Source: Allobosea sp. (GTDB taxonomy: Bacteria; Pseudomonadota; Alphaproteobacteria; Rhizobiales; Beijerinckiaceae). From it: DNA of 64,000 nucleotides. How positions within the stretch are numbered: position 1 is the stretch's first letter; the number at the start of each line of letters is the position of its first letter. The notes under the pieces were generated by a model. The model was given only the letters and a program-made list of their open reading frames with translations, did not search any database and was not told the DNA's origin. Below, piece by piece: positions 51,734-61,164 of the stretch. Where the stretch lies: assembly GCF_017308015.1 (NCBI RefSeq), contig NZ_JAFKFW010000005.1, positions 62,001-126,000 on the forward strand, written 5' to 3'. Both the position numbers and the translations under genes were made by a program.

Positions 51734-52307
51734 GGTCAGGTCTTTCAGATGCGAAGCCGCTGATATGCCGCATATTTCCGCGCGCCAGGGCTCATGGCCC
51801 CAGCTTTCGAGCAGCTTCCAATCGACTTGAACGCCCCGGCTCTCCTGCGCTCGCGAAACAAGTTCGCGAGAAGCACGGTGCATCGCGTCACGAGAATGCT
51901 GGGGCAGCGAGTTTACCCTGGCTCGAACGCGTCGGATGCCTTCAGGCGGCGTCGAACCAGGGCTACTGCCGTGCGAGCTGGCAGGCGGTGCAGAGAACAC
52001 CGGCCGGAAGAAGAACTCCAGTCATAACGTAGGCATCTTCGGACACAGGAAAAATAAAGTCAAATTACCGTCCGACCAAATAAAGTTATTTTTCTCCGAC
52101 AGATTGAATATCCGCATGCTGGATTTATGTACGGAATATGCCCAGGCAAATTCAAAATATAGAGTCGAAAGCGACCCGGAAAGCAGATGTCTTTACCCGG
52201 AGAGGTCTCGCGGCATTCTGAAAATGCTGCCTTCGATCCTTTCCGGGCCCTGACCAAGATCAGATCGTAGGGTTCGCGCCATCCGCCGGCGCAGAGGAGT
52301 TGGAGCC
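51734..52307. other. Space with no convincing gene; AT-rich in its second half
   Basis: About 570 bp between the small Lys-rich protein and the zinc-ribbon candidate. Frames in this stretch lack family motifs. From about 52035 to 52160 the base composition is clearly richer in A and T, with AAATAAAGT twice (52052 and 52078). It could hold a promoter for the rightward small gene, but I cannot name a site. Confidence 0.4.
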
Positions 52308-52508
52308 GTGACTTTTCGTTCCAGATTGGTCTGTGCGAGTTGCAATCGCAGCGTTCCGCGGGCAGCCGCCCGCTGTCCGTGGTGTTCGAGTCCCGTCGAT
52401 CCGTTCGGGCATGGCGGGCTCGCCGGGGGACAGCGCCCCGTCGGGGACAACGGCGACATCCAGCCATCAGCCGCCACGCCGGAGAGACGGCAGCCTGAGC
52501 GCTCATGA
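52308..52508 (+). CDS. Small zinc-ribbon candidate protein
   Basis: A 66-residue frame with a GTG start and GAGGAG at 52293-52298, nine bases before it. CASC at residues 9-12 and CPWC at 23-26 form a C-x2-C-x10-C-x2-C zinc knuckle; the rest is Gly/Pro-rich and probably disordered. The cysteines and ribosome-binding site favour a real gene, but without homologues in view I cannot assign a function. Confidence 0.4.
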   Translation: MTFRSRLVCASCNRSVPRAAARCPWCSSPVDPFGHGGLAGGQRPVGDNGDIQPSAATPERRQPERS

Positions 52509-52589
52509 GGCAGCGCTGCCGGGCCGCCAACGCCGCCCGGCAGCTTCACAAGGCGACGAGCTATTCCACGCTGACCTGACACACGGGTA

Positions 52590-52616
52590 CCGGGGCCGCC
52601 TTCTCGACGGCCCCGG
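52590..52616 (-). terminator. Hairpin after the carboxynorspermidine dehydrogenase gene
   Basis: Perfect 9-bp inverted repeat CCGGGGCCG / CGGCCCCGG with a 9-base loop, 27 bases after the stop of the leftward gene. No T tract follows, so termination may be partial or Rho-assisted. Confidence 0.55.
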
Positions 52617-52642
52617 GCTCGCAGTGTGTCTGCCGGTTGCGC

Positions 52643-53941
52643 TCAGGCGGCCGGCGCCGGAACCGGCGCCTCGGAGCGCCTCGGAGCGCGGACGGGCTCC
52701 GCGCCGAAGCTCAAGGGCCGATCACCATCGGCGTCCCTGATGCGGGCGGGCAGGCCCATGCGGTCGAGCAGCGCGAGGAAAGGCCTCGGCGCCAGCTCCT
52801 CGACATTGACCATCTTCCGCACGTCCCAATCACCCTTGGCGATGAGCAGCGCCGCCGCAGCAGCCGGAACGCCCGCCGTATAGGAGATCGCCTGGCTGCC
52901 GACTTCCGCAAAGGCTTCGGCATGGTCGGCGACGTTGTAGATGAACACCTCCCGCGGCTTGCCGTCTTTCATGCCCTTCACCACGTCGCCGATGCAGGTC
53001 TTGCCCGCATAGTCCGGTGCGAGCGAGGACGGGTCCGGCAGAACGGCCTTGACCACCTTGAGCGGAATCACCTCCTGGCCCTCCGCGGTCCTGACCGGCT
53101 GTTCGGAGAGCAGACCGAGATTCTTCAGGACGTTGAACACCGTGATGTAGCGCTCGCCGAAACCCATCCAGAACCGGACATTGGGCACGCCGAGATGCTT
53201 CGACAGCGAGTGGATCTCGTCATGTCCGGTCAGATAGGCGGTGCGCCTGCCGACGACCGGCAGATCCCATTCCTTGCTGACCTCGAACATCCTGTTCGAT
53301 GTCCACCGGCCTTGCTGCCAGGACCAGACCTGCCCGGTGAATTCGCGGAAATTGATCTCGGGATCGAAATTGGTCGCGAAATAGCGCCCGTGGTCGCCGG
53401 CATTGATGTCGACGATGTCGATCGAGTCGATCCTGTCGAAATACTCGTCCTGCGCCAGCCGGGCATAGGCGTTAACGACGCCCGGGTCGAAACCGGCGCC
53501 GAGGATGGCGGTGACGCCGGCACCTGCGCATTCGGCCAGCCGCTTCCATTCATAGTTGCCGTACCACGGCGGCGTCTCGCAGACCTTGCGGGGGTCCTCG
53601 TGGATCGCCGTGTCGATATAGGCGGCGCCGGTCGCGAGGCAGGCCGAGAGCACCGCCATGTTGAGGAAGGCCGAGCCGACATTGATGACGATCGCGCTGT
53701 TGGTCTGCCTGATGAGGTTGGCCGTCTGCTCGATGTCGAGGGCGTCGAGCTCATGCGCAAGTAGCCTCCCGCCCGTCTTCAGACTGCCCTTCGCGTGAAC
53801 CGACGCGATGATGGCCTCGCCTTTGGCCTTCGTCCGCGACGCGATGTGAATATCGCCCAGGACATCGTTGTTCTGAGCGCATTTGTGGGCAACGACGTGG
53901 CCTACGCCGCCGGCACCGATGATCAGGATGTTTCTCTTCAT
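52643..53941 (-). CDS. Carboxynorspermidine/carboxyspermidine dehydrogenase (saccharopine dehydrogenase family)
   Basis: A 432-residue NADPH enzyme that condenses putrescine or diaminopropane with aspartate semialdehyde to form carboxy(nor)spermidine. ILIIGAGGVGHVVAHKCAQN is the NADP loop; IASRTKAKGEAI, HELDALD and VINVGSAFLNMAVLSACLATGAAYIDTA follow, then ILGAGFDPGVVNAYAR. The partner decarboxylase gene lies 46 bp upstream on the same strand, which fixes the assignment and points to the aspartate-semialdehyde route to spermidine. Confidence 0.92.
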   Translation of the reverse strand: MKRNILIIGAGGVGHVVAHKCAQNNDVLGDIHIASRTKAKGEAIIASVHAKGSLKTGGRLLAHELDALDIEQTANLIRQTNSAIVINVGSAFLNMAVLSACLATGAAYIDTAIHEDPRKVCETPPWYGNYEWKRLAECAGAGVTAILGAGFDPGVVNAYARLAQDEYFDRIDSIDIVDINAGDHGRYFATNFDPEINFREFTGQVWSWQQGRWTSNRMFEVSKEWDLPVVGRRTAYLTGHDEIHSLSKHLGVPNVRFWMGFGERYITVFNVLKNLGLLSEQPVRTAEGQEVIPLKVVKAVLPDPSSLAPDYAGKTCIGDVVKGMKDGKPREVFIYNVADHAEAFAEVGSQAISYTAGVPAAAAALLIAKGDWDVRKMVNVEELAPRPFLALLDRMGLPARIRDADGDRPLSFGAEPVRAPRRSEAPVPAPAA

Positions 53942-53987
53942 TTTGGCTGGGGCCTCCTTTCAGTTTTCGGATGCTTCGGGGAAAGTC

Positions 53988-55085
53988 TCAGGACAGACTC
54001 GAGCGGTAGTCCTGATATGAGAAGGCACGGACGAGACGCTGGCTGCCGTCGAGTTCGCGCAGGACGATCGAAGGCATCTGCACGCCGTTGAACCAGTTCT
54101 TCTTCACCATCGTGTAGCCCGCCGCGTCCTGTATCGAGATGCGGTCCCCGGGCGCCAGTTCGCGGTCGAAGGCGAACTCACCGAAAATATCGCCGGCGAG
54201 GCACGACTTGCCGCAGATCATGTAGTGATGTTCGCCGCTGTCGGGTGCGATCTTCGCGCTCTGCCGGTAGATCAGCAGATCCAGCATATGAGCTTCGACC
54301 GAGCTGTCGACGATGGCGAGATGCTTGCCGTTGAAGAGCGTATCGAGCACCGTGACTTCGAGCGTCGTGCTCCTTGTGATCGCGGCTTCGCCAGGCTCGA
54401 GATAGACTTGCACGCCGTGGCGCTGCGAGAATGCCTTGAGCCGCTCGCAGAACGCCTCGAGCGGATAGCCGTCTCCGGTGAAGTGGATGCCGCCGCCCAG
54501 GCTGATCCACCCGACCTTCGGGAACAGCGCTCCGAACCTCTCTTCGACCTGGTCGAGCATACGCTCGAACAGGCTGAAGTCGGCGTTCTCGCAGTTGTTG
54601 TGGATCATGAAGCCGTCGACCCGGTCGACGACATCGGCGATACGTGCTGCGTCCCACTCGCCGAGGCGGCTGAAGGGTCGGGCGGGATCCGCAAGATCGA
54701 AACTCGACGAACTGATACCGGGATTGAGGCGCAGGCCCCGGCTCAGCGACCCGGTCCGGTCGGCGAAGCGGTCGAGCTGGCGAATCGAATTGAAGATGAT
54801 CTTGTCAGCATTGGCCACGACCTCGTCGATCTCATGATCTGCGAAGGCCACGCTATAGGCATGCGTCTCGCCGCCGAATTCCTCACGGCCGAGCTTGACC
54901 TCGTAGAGCGACGACGATGTCGTGCCATCGATGGAGCCGCGCATGAGATCGAAGACGGCCCAGGTCGCGAAGCACTTCAGCGCCAGCACGACCTTTGCCC
55001 CGGAATGCTTCCGGATATACTCGATCGTCTGCAGGTTGCGCAGCAGCTTGCTCTTGTCGATCAGGTAGTAGGGGGTCTCGATCAT
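53988..55085 (-). CDS. nspC: Carboxynorspermidine decarboxylase
   Basis: A 365-residue alanine-racemase-fold PLP decarboxylase. ETPYYLIDKSKLLRNLQTI begins the family, VLALKCFATWAVFDLM holds the PLP Lys, and IHNNCENADF, WISLGGGIHFTGDGY, YLEPGEAAI and CGKSCLAGDIFGEF form the cofactor and substrate site. It decarboxylates carboxyspermidine to spermidine. It precedes the dehydrogenase in one leftward operon. Confidence 0.93.
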   Translation of the reverse strand: MIETPYYLIDKSKLLRNLQTIEYIRKHSGAKVVLALKCFATWAVFDLMRGSIDGTTSSSLYEVKLGREEFGGETHAYSVAFADHEIDEVVANADKIIFNSIRQLDRFADRTGSLSRGLRLNPGISSSSFDLADPARPFSRLGEWDAARIADVVDRVDGFMIHNNCENADFSLFERMLDQVEERFGALFPKVGWISLGGGIHFTGDGYPLEAFCERLKAFSQRHGVQVYLEPGEAAITRSTTLEVTVLDTLFNGKHLAIVDSSVEAHMLDLLIYRQSAKIAPDSGEHHYMICGKSCLAGDIFGEFAFDRELAPGDRISIQDAAGYTMVKKNWFNGVQMPSIVLRELDGSQRLVRAFSYQDYRSSLS

Positions 55086-55241
55086 CGGAACCTTGTGCCG
55101 TACGCGGGAATGATTGCGACTGCCGTCCCAGGGGGGCGAGCGTGCCGAACGACGTTGCGGATGAGCATGCCGGGCGGTGCTTCAGCAGCCGGCGTGCCTG
55201 GACGGGAGGTATAGGGGGGCGCCGCCGGCGAGGCGGTTGGC

Positions 55242-55490
55242 TCAGGCTACGGGGCGAAGGATTCTTGTCGCCTCGCGGAGTGCGAGCGCTTTCGCGCTGT
55301 TTCCCCTCCGCATAATCCGCCAGCGAAACCCATTGGCGGGCGCGCACAGCAACGCGCGCCGGCTCAAGCTGTCCCTGGCGATGGCCTCCGCGCGCTGGTT
55401 CAGCGTGCGCGCAACAAAAGTTTCTTCCGTTTGGGAGGCATTCAGTAGAACTGAGCCCATCCCCAATTGGAAGAGGGCGTCGTGAGACAT
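55242..55490 (-). CDS. 82-residue small protein of unknown function
   Basis: A frame with ATG at 55490 and GGGGAGG five bases before it, the best ribosome-binding site in this part. The start reads ALFQLGMGSVLLNASQTEE; I have a vague memory of similar N-termini in SpeD-like proteins of related bacteria, but the SpeD catalytic segments are absent. It may be a truncated relative or an independent protein. It lies 156 bp upstream of nspC on the same strand. The flanking gaps 55086-55241 and 55491-55735 show nothing that I can name. Confidence 0.42.
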   Translation of the reverse strand: MSHDALFQLGMGSVLLNASQTEETFVARTLNQRAEAIARDSLSRRALLCAPANGFRWRIMRRGNSAKALALREATRILRPVA

Positions 55491-55735
55491 GCCGTCCTCC
55501 CCAACCAGCAGATGTAGCCTGCATCAGGCGATAAGGTTGTTCATAACATCAAGCGATCTGAATTTCAATCGGCGATGCCAGAACGCGAGATTATCGCAAA
55601 TCTGCAACCTGATATTTCACAACAAGTTCGTGCATTTGGAATTCTACGATCGAATCCACTTCGCTCGAAAATGCTCTAGCCGTTACCGGCAACCGGATAT
55701 TCGCGGGCCGTGCCTTCCCGCCAGCCCCGTTACGA

Positions 55736-57082
55736 TTAGCGTTCGCGAAAGACGCGTTCGGCATGATCCATGAGCGGCTTGAGGAGATAGGACAGCGCGG
55801 TCCGGTCTTCGGTGGCGATGAAGACCTCGACGGGCATGCCCGGCAGCAGGCGGCGGACGCCGAGGGCGATCTCCGCATCCTCGACCTGGACTTCCCCGAC
55901 ATAGAAGCTCTGGCCGTTCACCGGATCCTTTGTCGTTGCCGGCGAGATATGGGCAAGCTTGCCGGAGACCTCCGGGGTGGTATTGCGATTAAAGGCGGAG
56001 AAGCGCATCCGCGCGGTCTGTCCGACATGAACCTGGTCGATATCGTTGGGCGCGATACGAACTTCCACCGTCAGTCTCGCACTCTGCGGCACGATCGTCG
56101 CCAGCCGCGCCGCCGGAGTAATCACGCCGCCGACGGTAAAGATCATCAATTCATTGATCGTGCCGGCGATCGGGGCCCGGATATCCATCCGCGCCAACCG
56201 ATCCTCATTGGCGATGCGACGGTCGCTCAGCTCGGACAGCTTGGCTTCGACCTGACGCAGCTCGCGCTGCGCTTCAGTGCGGGCCGTCTCGTCGATCGCG
56301 ATAATCTGGAGGCGAGCATCGCTGATGCGCAGCTTGGCACGGGCAAGCGTCGCATCGATCTCGCCCCGCTCGCCCAGGAGCCTCGCCCATTCGCGGTTGA
56401 TGTTGAAGACCTTGACGCCGTCGATGAAGCCTTTCTCGAAGAGGTTGAGATACTTGCCGCGCTCCAGCTCGACGAGCCTGACTTCCTCGATCTTCGCGAC
56501 CTGCCGCGCCTCGAGACCGCGGATCTCCTCGCCGGACTGAACGATCGAGATCTCCAACTGCTCCTTGCGGCTGTCGCGATTGGCCTTGTTGCCGGTGAAG
56601 AGACGGGTCTCGCCCTCACGGATATGATCGGCATCGTCTGAAAGCGCCGCAATCTCCGGCGGATAACTGACGACCGGCAGATTGTCGCGCTCGGCAACGA
56701 GCCTTGCCTTGCGGCCCAGATTCTCCGCGAGCTGGGACCGGATGATCGACAGCTCGGTTCGGGTCTGGACATCATCGAGCCGGAAGAGAACCTGATCTTG
56801 CTCGACACGGTCGCCCTGTCGAACCGCGATCGACTGGACGATGCCGCCGTCCCGGTGCTGCACTTCCTTGAGGTTCTGGTCGATCTTGACCGCGCCCTGC
56901 GTGACGACGGCGCCATTCAGCGCGGCGCTAGCGGCCCAGCCGCCGCAACCCAGAACAAGCAGCAGCGCAAGCGCCGAGCCGACGATGACATGGCCGCGCA
57001 GCCCGAAGCTCTGGCGACCGGCCCGCTGCCTCTCGCCGGTTCGCGCGGAGGCTGCGCCAAAATCATGATTAAGGGCGTTCAT
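55736..57082 (-). CDS. HlyD-family periplasmic adaptor of type I secretion
   Basis: A 448-residue membrane fusion protein. One N-terminal transmembrane segment (HVIVGSALALLLVLGCGGWAASAAL) precedes the lipoyl half VKIDQNLKEVQHRDGGIVQSIAVRQGDRVEQDQVL, a long coiled-coil hairpin (about residues 120-300) and the closing half MDIRAPIAGTINELMIFTVGGVI with PGMPVEVFI. It bridges the inner-membrane exporter and an outer-membrane TolC protein. I used the ATG at 57082, eight bases after AGGGG; another lies two codons earlier. No TolC gene is in view. Confidence 0.92.
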   Translation of the reverse strand: MNALNHDFGAASARTGERQRAGRQSFGLRGHVIVGSALALLLVLGCGGWAASAALNGAVVTQGAVKIDQNLKEVQHRDGGIVQSIAVRQGDRVEQDQVLFRLDDVQTRTELSIIRSQLAENLGRKARLVAERDNLPVVSYPPEIAALSDDADHIREGETRLFTGNKANRDSRKEQLEISIVQSGEEIRGLEARQVAKIEEVRLVELERGKYLNLFEKGFIDGVKVFNINREWARLLGERGEIDATLARAKLRISDARLQIIAIDETARTEAQRELRQVEAKLSELSDRRIANEDRLARMDIRAPIAGTINELMIFTVGGVITPAARLATIVPQSARLTVEVRIAPNDIDQVHVGQTARMRFSAFNRNTTPEVSGKLAHISPATTKDPVNGQSFYVGEVQVEDAEIALGVRRLLPGMPVEVFIATEDRTALSYLLKPLMDHAERVFRER

Positions 57083-57125
57083 CGGCATTTCCCCTTGCCG
57101 GCCGTCGGGGCGGCCGGTCCTGGCC

Positions 57126-59249
57126 TCAGACGTAGTAGAGCTTGTGGTTGCCGTAGATCTCGATCGAGAAGTCCTTGGCGTCGCTCTCCCCGACATAGAC
57201 GTCGACATAGGTGCGCTCGTTCTCGCCGATCTTCTCGATGCGGAAGCGGAAGGGGCGATCGTCCCCGCCATCGCCATAGGCCTGATCGAAGCGGTCGCCG
57301 TCTCGATCGGGCGTATCGTCTTCGTCATCGCCGCCCGAGCCGAGCTGGTACTGCTTGATCACGATGCGGTCTCCGGCCTCGAGATCGAGAATCTGGTGCA
57401 CGAGGTTGTCGCTCCGGGGCGCGTCATCGCCCACCGCGAAGACGAAGCGGTCATCACCATCTCCGCCGGCAAGCGTCGTGGCCTTCTCTGCGACGATGAG
57501 GCAGTCATCGCCGCTGCCGCCGACGATGGCTTCGAAATCGATCACCGTGTCCCTACCGATCTCGACGCCGATGGCCGTGCCGCGCTTCAGGTCGACGATG
57601 ACGCCCTTTCCGGTCGCCGAAAGGTCGAGCGTGTCCTTTCCTTCGCCGCCCTCGTAGCAGTCATCCGCGGCATCGCTCGTCGCCACGATCCAGTCGTTGC
57701 CGTCTCCGCCAAGGACGCGATCGCTGTCGGCACCGCCGTCGAGCACGTCGTCGCCGGCCTCGCCGTACAGATCGTCGCAGCCCGCACCGCCGAAGACACG
57801 ATCGGCTCCCGCGCCGGCCTTGACTTGGTCATTGCCTTCTCCGGCGTGGACGACATCGTTGCCTGCGCCCAACCTCACATGGTCGTTGCCATAGCCAGCG
57901 AACACGATGTTGTTGCCGTCACCGGCCGTCACGACATCATTGCCGGCGCCGGAATCGATGATGTTGTCGCCGCTGCCACCATCGACGATGTCGTCGCCCG
58001 TGCTGGCGTCGATCACGTCATTGCCAGCCTCGCCCGCGATCACATCGTCCCCAGCGCCGCCATAAATAATGTCGTCGCCGTCGCCGCCATACAATCTGTC
58101 ATGACCTGCGCCGCCGCGAATGACGTCGTTGTCGGCTCCGCCGAAGACGATATCGTTGCCCGCACCGGCGTCGATCTGATCGTTGCCGGCGCCGCCGACG
58201 ATGTGATCCGCCCCGTCCCCCGTCACAACGATGTCGTGGCCACCGCGCGCATCGATCACATCGTCGCCGCCGAGGCCGGTGACCCGATCGGCGCATTCAC
58301 TGCCGAGCAGAATATCGTCGCCGGGAGTGCCGGTCACATCGAGAAATTCCAGCACGCGCAGCGTCGCCGTCTGGCGCACGAGAGCATCGCCATCGCTAAT
58401 CCAGTACGTCAGGGCCACCGTGCCGTACCAGCCGCTCGGCGGCTTGAAGACCCAACCACCCTCGGTCGCGTTGAGTTGGCCATGGGATGCGTGAATCCCG
58501 ACGATGGAGAGCGGGTCGGCATCGGCATCCGTCGCTCCGGCGAGCAAGGCGAGGCTCGCGATCATCAACGTCTGGCAACCGCCGATGTCGGTGAGCTGGA
58601 CCGGACCGGAGACGCGCGGGGCGCGGTTGCGCGCCTCTTGCGGCGTCTCCTCGTCGCCGGGCTCGGGATCCTCAGCGTCCCCGGGAGCGGGATTGGAGCG
58701 GGTTGGCTGGCCCCCACCCTCGCCTCCCCCGCCCTGGATCGCCGTAAACGCAAAGCCGCGGCCACCATTGTCGTTATTGGCCGAGAAGCCCGACCCGGCC
58801 TCGAAGATCGGCGACGGATAGCGCGGTAACGGCAATTGATCGTAATCGATCAGCCGCGAGTCGATGTTGAGGAAATCCGGCAGTCCCGGCACGCCGGGGC
58901 CGGCCCCTCCCGAGCCAAGCGTCTTGGCCGCCGACTCCCTGTTCACCGAACCGGTTTCGTCGACATCCTTCTCAGCCTCCGGGCGTTGCTCCTCGCCTTC
59001 GGCAAGGCTCGACTTGCGGTGTGCTTCCCCGGACCTGGCGGTTTCCTCCGCGGCGGGGGGCGCCGACGCATCGGTATTCGCCTGGCCGGGGAACAGGCTT
59101 TTGAGATAGATCACCACCGCCGTGACAACGAGTGCGAACACGCCCGGCCAACGTGGCGTCGAGGCGGGTTGGTCCTGCGCCTTCCGATAGATCTGGGTGG
59201 CATCGGGGAGCTGCGGCTCGGCAGGTTTGGCTGCCTTGATCGTGATCAT
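57126..59249 (-). CDS. Membrane-anchored RTX calcium-binding protein
   Basis: A 707-residue protein. A hydrophobic segment at about residues 36-49 (GVFALVVTAVVIYL) follows a short cytoplasmic part, then an acidic low-complexity region, a cadherin-like fold (PLSIVGIHASHGQLNATEGGWVFKPP) and about 25 GGxGxDxxx-type calcium repeats (nt 57600-58316). The C-terminus DFSIEIYGNHKLYYV resembles RTX secretion signals. It begins in an ATGA overlap with the exporter gene and precedes the HlyD gene. An N-terminal anchor together with a secretion-like end is unusual; it may be a surface or exporter-linked protein. Confidence 0.82.
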   Translation of the reverse strand: MITIKAAKPAEPQLPDATQIYRKAQDQPASTPRWPGVFALVVTAVVIYLKSLFPGQANTDASAPPAAEETARSGEAHRKSSLAEGEEQRPEAEKDVDETGSVNRESAAKTLGSGGAGPGVPGLPDFLNIDSRLIDYDQLPLPRYPSPIFEAGSGFSANNDNGGRGFAFTAIQGGGGEGGGQPTRSNPAPGDAEDPEPGDEETPQEARNRAPRVSGPVQLTDIGGCQTLMIASLALLAGATDADADPLSIVGIHASHGQLNATEGGWVFKPPSGWYGTVALTYWISDGDALVRQTATLRVLEFLDVTGTPGDDILLGSECADRVTGLGGDDVIDARGGHDIVVTGDGADHIVGGAGNDQIDAGAGNDIVFGGADNDVIRGGAGHDRLYGGDGDDIIYGGAGDDVIAGEAGNDVIDASTGDDIVDGGSGDNIIDSGAGNDVVTAGDGNNIVFAGYGNDHVRLGAGNDVVHAGEGNDQVKAGAGADRVFGGAGCDDLYGEAGDDVLDGGADSDRVLGGDGNDWIVATSDAADDCYEGGEGKDTLDLSATGKGVIVDLKRGTAIGVEIGRDTVIDFEAIVGGSGDDCLIVAEKATTLAGGDGDDRFVFAVGDDAPRSDNLVHQILDLEAGDRIVIKQYQLGSGGDDEDDTPDRDGDRFDQAYGDGGDDRPFRFRIEKIGENERTYVDVYVGESDAKDFSIEIYGNHKLYYV

Positions 59250-61084
59250 GCCGGCACCCTTCCGTGAAGCGCGCTCGGAGGCTCGCCGAGCCCGATCGCC
59301 CGCGGCATGGAAACGCCGCGTTCGCCCCTGGGGGATGGCGAAGCCGCGGCCCGGGCCGCTGTATCGGGCTCAGCCGGGGTCCCGCCGCGCTGCTGGACCG
59401 GCGCAAGGATCTTGTCGCGCGGACCGAAGGCGACGAGCTTGCCGCCCTGGACCAGCCCGACATCATCGACCGCCTGCAGCGCGCTGGGGCGATGTGCGAC
59501 GATGAGCACGATGCCGCCGCGTGCCTTGACCTGCTCGATCGCGGCCGTGAGCGCGGCCTCTCCCTCGCCGTCGAGATTGGAGTTCGGTTCGTCCATGACG
59601 AGGAGGAACGGATTGTCGTAGAGCGCCCGTGCCAGCCCGATCCGCTGGCGCTGGCCGGCGGAAAGGGCCGTCCCCTGCGGGCCGAGCTGGGTCTTGTAGC
59701 CCAGCGGCAGGCGCAGGATCATCTCGTGAATGCCGGCGGCGGTGGCCGCCTCGACGACCTTGGCGGGGGCAGCCGTCTCGGTCAGGCGGGAGATGTTCTC
59801 CTCGACGGTGGCGTCGAGCAGCGCGACCTCCTGTGGCAGATAGCCGAGATGGCGGCCGATCGTCTCCTCCGGCCATTGCTCCAGCTCCGCGCCATCGAGC
59901 CGCACGGCGCCCCGCAGGATCGGCCAGATGCCGGTAATAGCCCGGACGAGTGTCGTCTTGCCGCCGCCGCTCGGCCCGATGATGCCGACCGCCCTACCCG
60001 CCAGGACATCGAAACTCGCATCGCTCAGCAGCACCTGGCCGCTGCCCGGCGCGGCGACGGTGATCTTGTCGATCTTCAGCGACTGGCGCGGCGCCGGCAG
60101 TTCCATCGGCTCGACCGCCTTGCTCAGCGCCGTCATCGTCTCGCGCAGCCGCTGGAAGGCCATGCGCGCCGCGACGAAGGGCTTCCAGTTGGCAATAGCC
60201 TGATCGACCGGCGCCAGCGCACGGGAAGAGGCTACGGAAGCCGCGATGATCGCTCCGGCGGAGAGCTCGCCCTTGATGGTGAGATAGGCACCGAGCCCCA
60301 GGGTCGCCGATTGCAGGACCATGCGCAGCACGCGCGAGATCGCGCCGAAGGTGCCGCCGAGATCGCTCGACCGCGTCTGAAGGGTAAGGTGCTCGCGATT
60401 GACCTCGTCGAAGCGCGCGACGGCCCGCGGCGCGAACCCCATCGCCTTCAATACTTCGGCGTTGCGGGCGTTGCTGTCGGCGATGGCACCGCGCGCAACC
60501 GCCGCCTGCCGCGTCTCGCTGTTGATGCGGCGGGTCAGGACCTCGCTGAGCAGCGTCAGCAGGGTCAGGACGACTGCGCCGGCGAGCGTCAACCCGCCGA
60601 GCCACGGATGCAGGAAGTAGACGAAGGCGAGATAGAGCGGAATCCAGGGCAGGTCGAACAGCGCACCAGGCCCCTGGCCGCCGAGGAAGCTCCGAACTGT
60701 GTCGACGTCGCGGCCGCGTTCCATCGCCTCCGCCGTCGAAAACCCCAAGCGCGGCATGTCGATGGTGACGCGATGCGCGATCGGCGCGATCTCGTTGTCG
60801 AAGCGAGCGCCCACACGCACCAGCACCTGCGAGCGGATGACATCGAAGCAACCCTGGAAGAGATAGAGACCGATGGCGAGCGTAGAGAGCGCCGCCAGCG
60901 TCTGGATGCTGCCGCTCGTCAGCGCCCGATCATAGACCTGCATCATATAGAAGGAGCCGGTCAGGGCGAGCAGGTTGATCAGGCCGGAAACAGCGAACAG
61001 GAAGATGGCGATGCCGCGCAAGCCGCGCGTCAGCCGGGCGGCGTCGCGCTTGCGGACGGATGAGAGCGTCTTGGACGGTGCCAT
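59246..61084 (-). CDS. Type I secretion ABC exporter (PrtD-like)
   Basis: A 612-residue half-transporter with the N-terminal membrane domain (IAIFLFAVSGLINLLALTGSFYMMQVYDRALTS in outline, a PrtD-type start without peptidase domain) and an ATPase domain: Walker A GIIGPSGGGKTTLVR, signature LSAGQRQRIGLARAL, Walker B LLVMDEPNSNLDGEG, and His in VLIVAHRPS. A C-terminal extension of about 45 residues exceeds the usual 575-residue length. It is expected to export the RTX peroxidase encoded upstream. Confidence 0.93.
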   Translation of the reverse strand: MAPSKTLSSVRKRDAARLTRGLRGIAIFLFAVSGLINLLALTGSFYMMQVYDRALTSGSIQTLAALSTLAIGLYLFQGCFDVIRSQVLVRVGARFDNEIAPIAHRVTIDMPRLGFSTAEAMERGRDVDTVRSFLGGQGPGALFDLPWIPLYLAFVYFLHPWLGGLTLAGAVVLTLLTLLSEVLTRRINSETRQAAVARGAIADSNARNAEVLKAMGFAPRAVARFDEVNREHLTLQTRSSDLGGTFGAISRVLRMVLQSATLGLGAYLTIKGELSAGAIIAASVASSRALAPVDQAIANWKPFVAARMAFQRLRETMTALSKAVEPMELPAPRQSLKIDKITVAAPGSGQVLLSDASFDVLAGRAVGIIGPSGGGKTTLVRAITGIWPILRGAVRLDGAELEQWPEETIGRHLGYLPQEVALLDATVEENISRLTETAAPAKVVEAATAAGIHEMILRLPLGYKTQLGPQGTALSAGQRQRIGLARALYDNPFLLVMDEPNSNLDGEGEAALTAAIEQVKARGGIVLIVAHRPSALQAVDDVGLVQGGKLVAFGPRDKILAPVQQRGGTPAEPDTAARAAASPSPRGERGVSMPRAIGLGEPPSALHGRVPA

Positions 61085-61120
61085 TCTGGCCCCCGTGAAA
61101 TGCTGGTGATGAAGATGGAT

Positions 61121-61152
61121 CGGGTGGGCGGCCCCCTCGGTCCGCCCACCCG
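61121..61152 (-). terminator. 11-bp hairpin between the peroxidase and exporter genes
   Basis: Perfect inverted repeat CGGGTGGGCGG / CCGCCCACCCG with a 10-base loop in the 80-bp gap, followed on the minus strand by ATCCATCTTC. It probably terminates part of the transcripts so that secreted peroxidase exceeds exporter. Confidence 0.7.
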
Positions 61153-61164
61153 CCGCCGGTTCGA

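Noticed and set aside
57600-58316. Regular short repeats that might be taken for a CRISPR or satellite
   Set aside because: They are in frame and encode GGxGxDxxx calcium-binding nonapeptides of an RTX protein.
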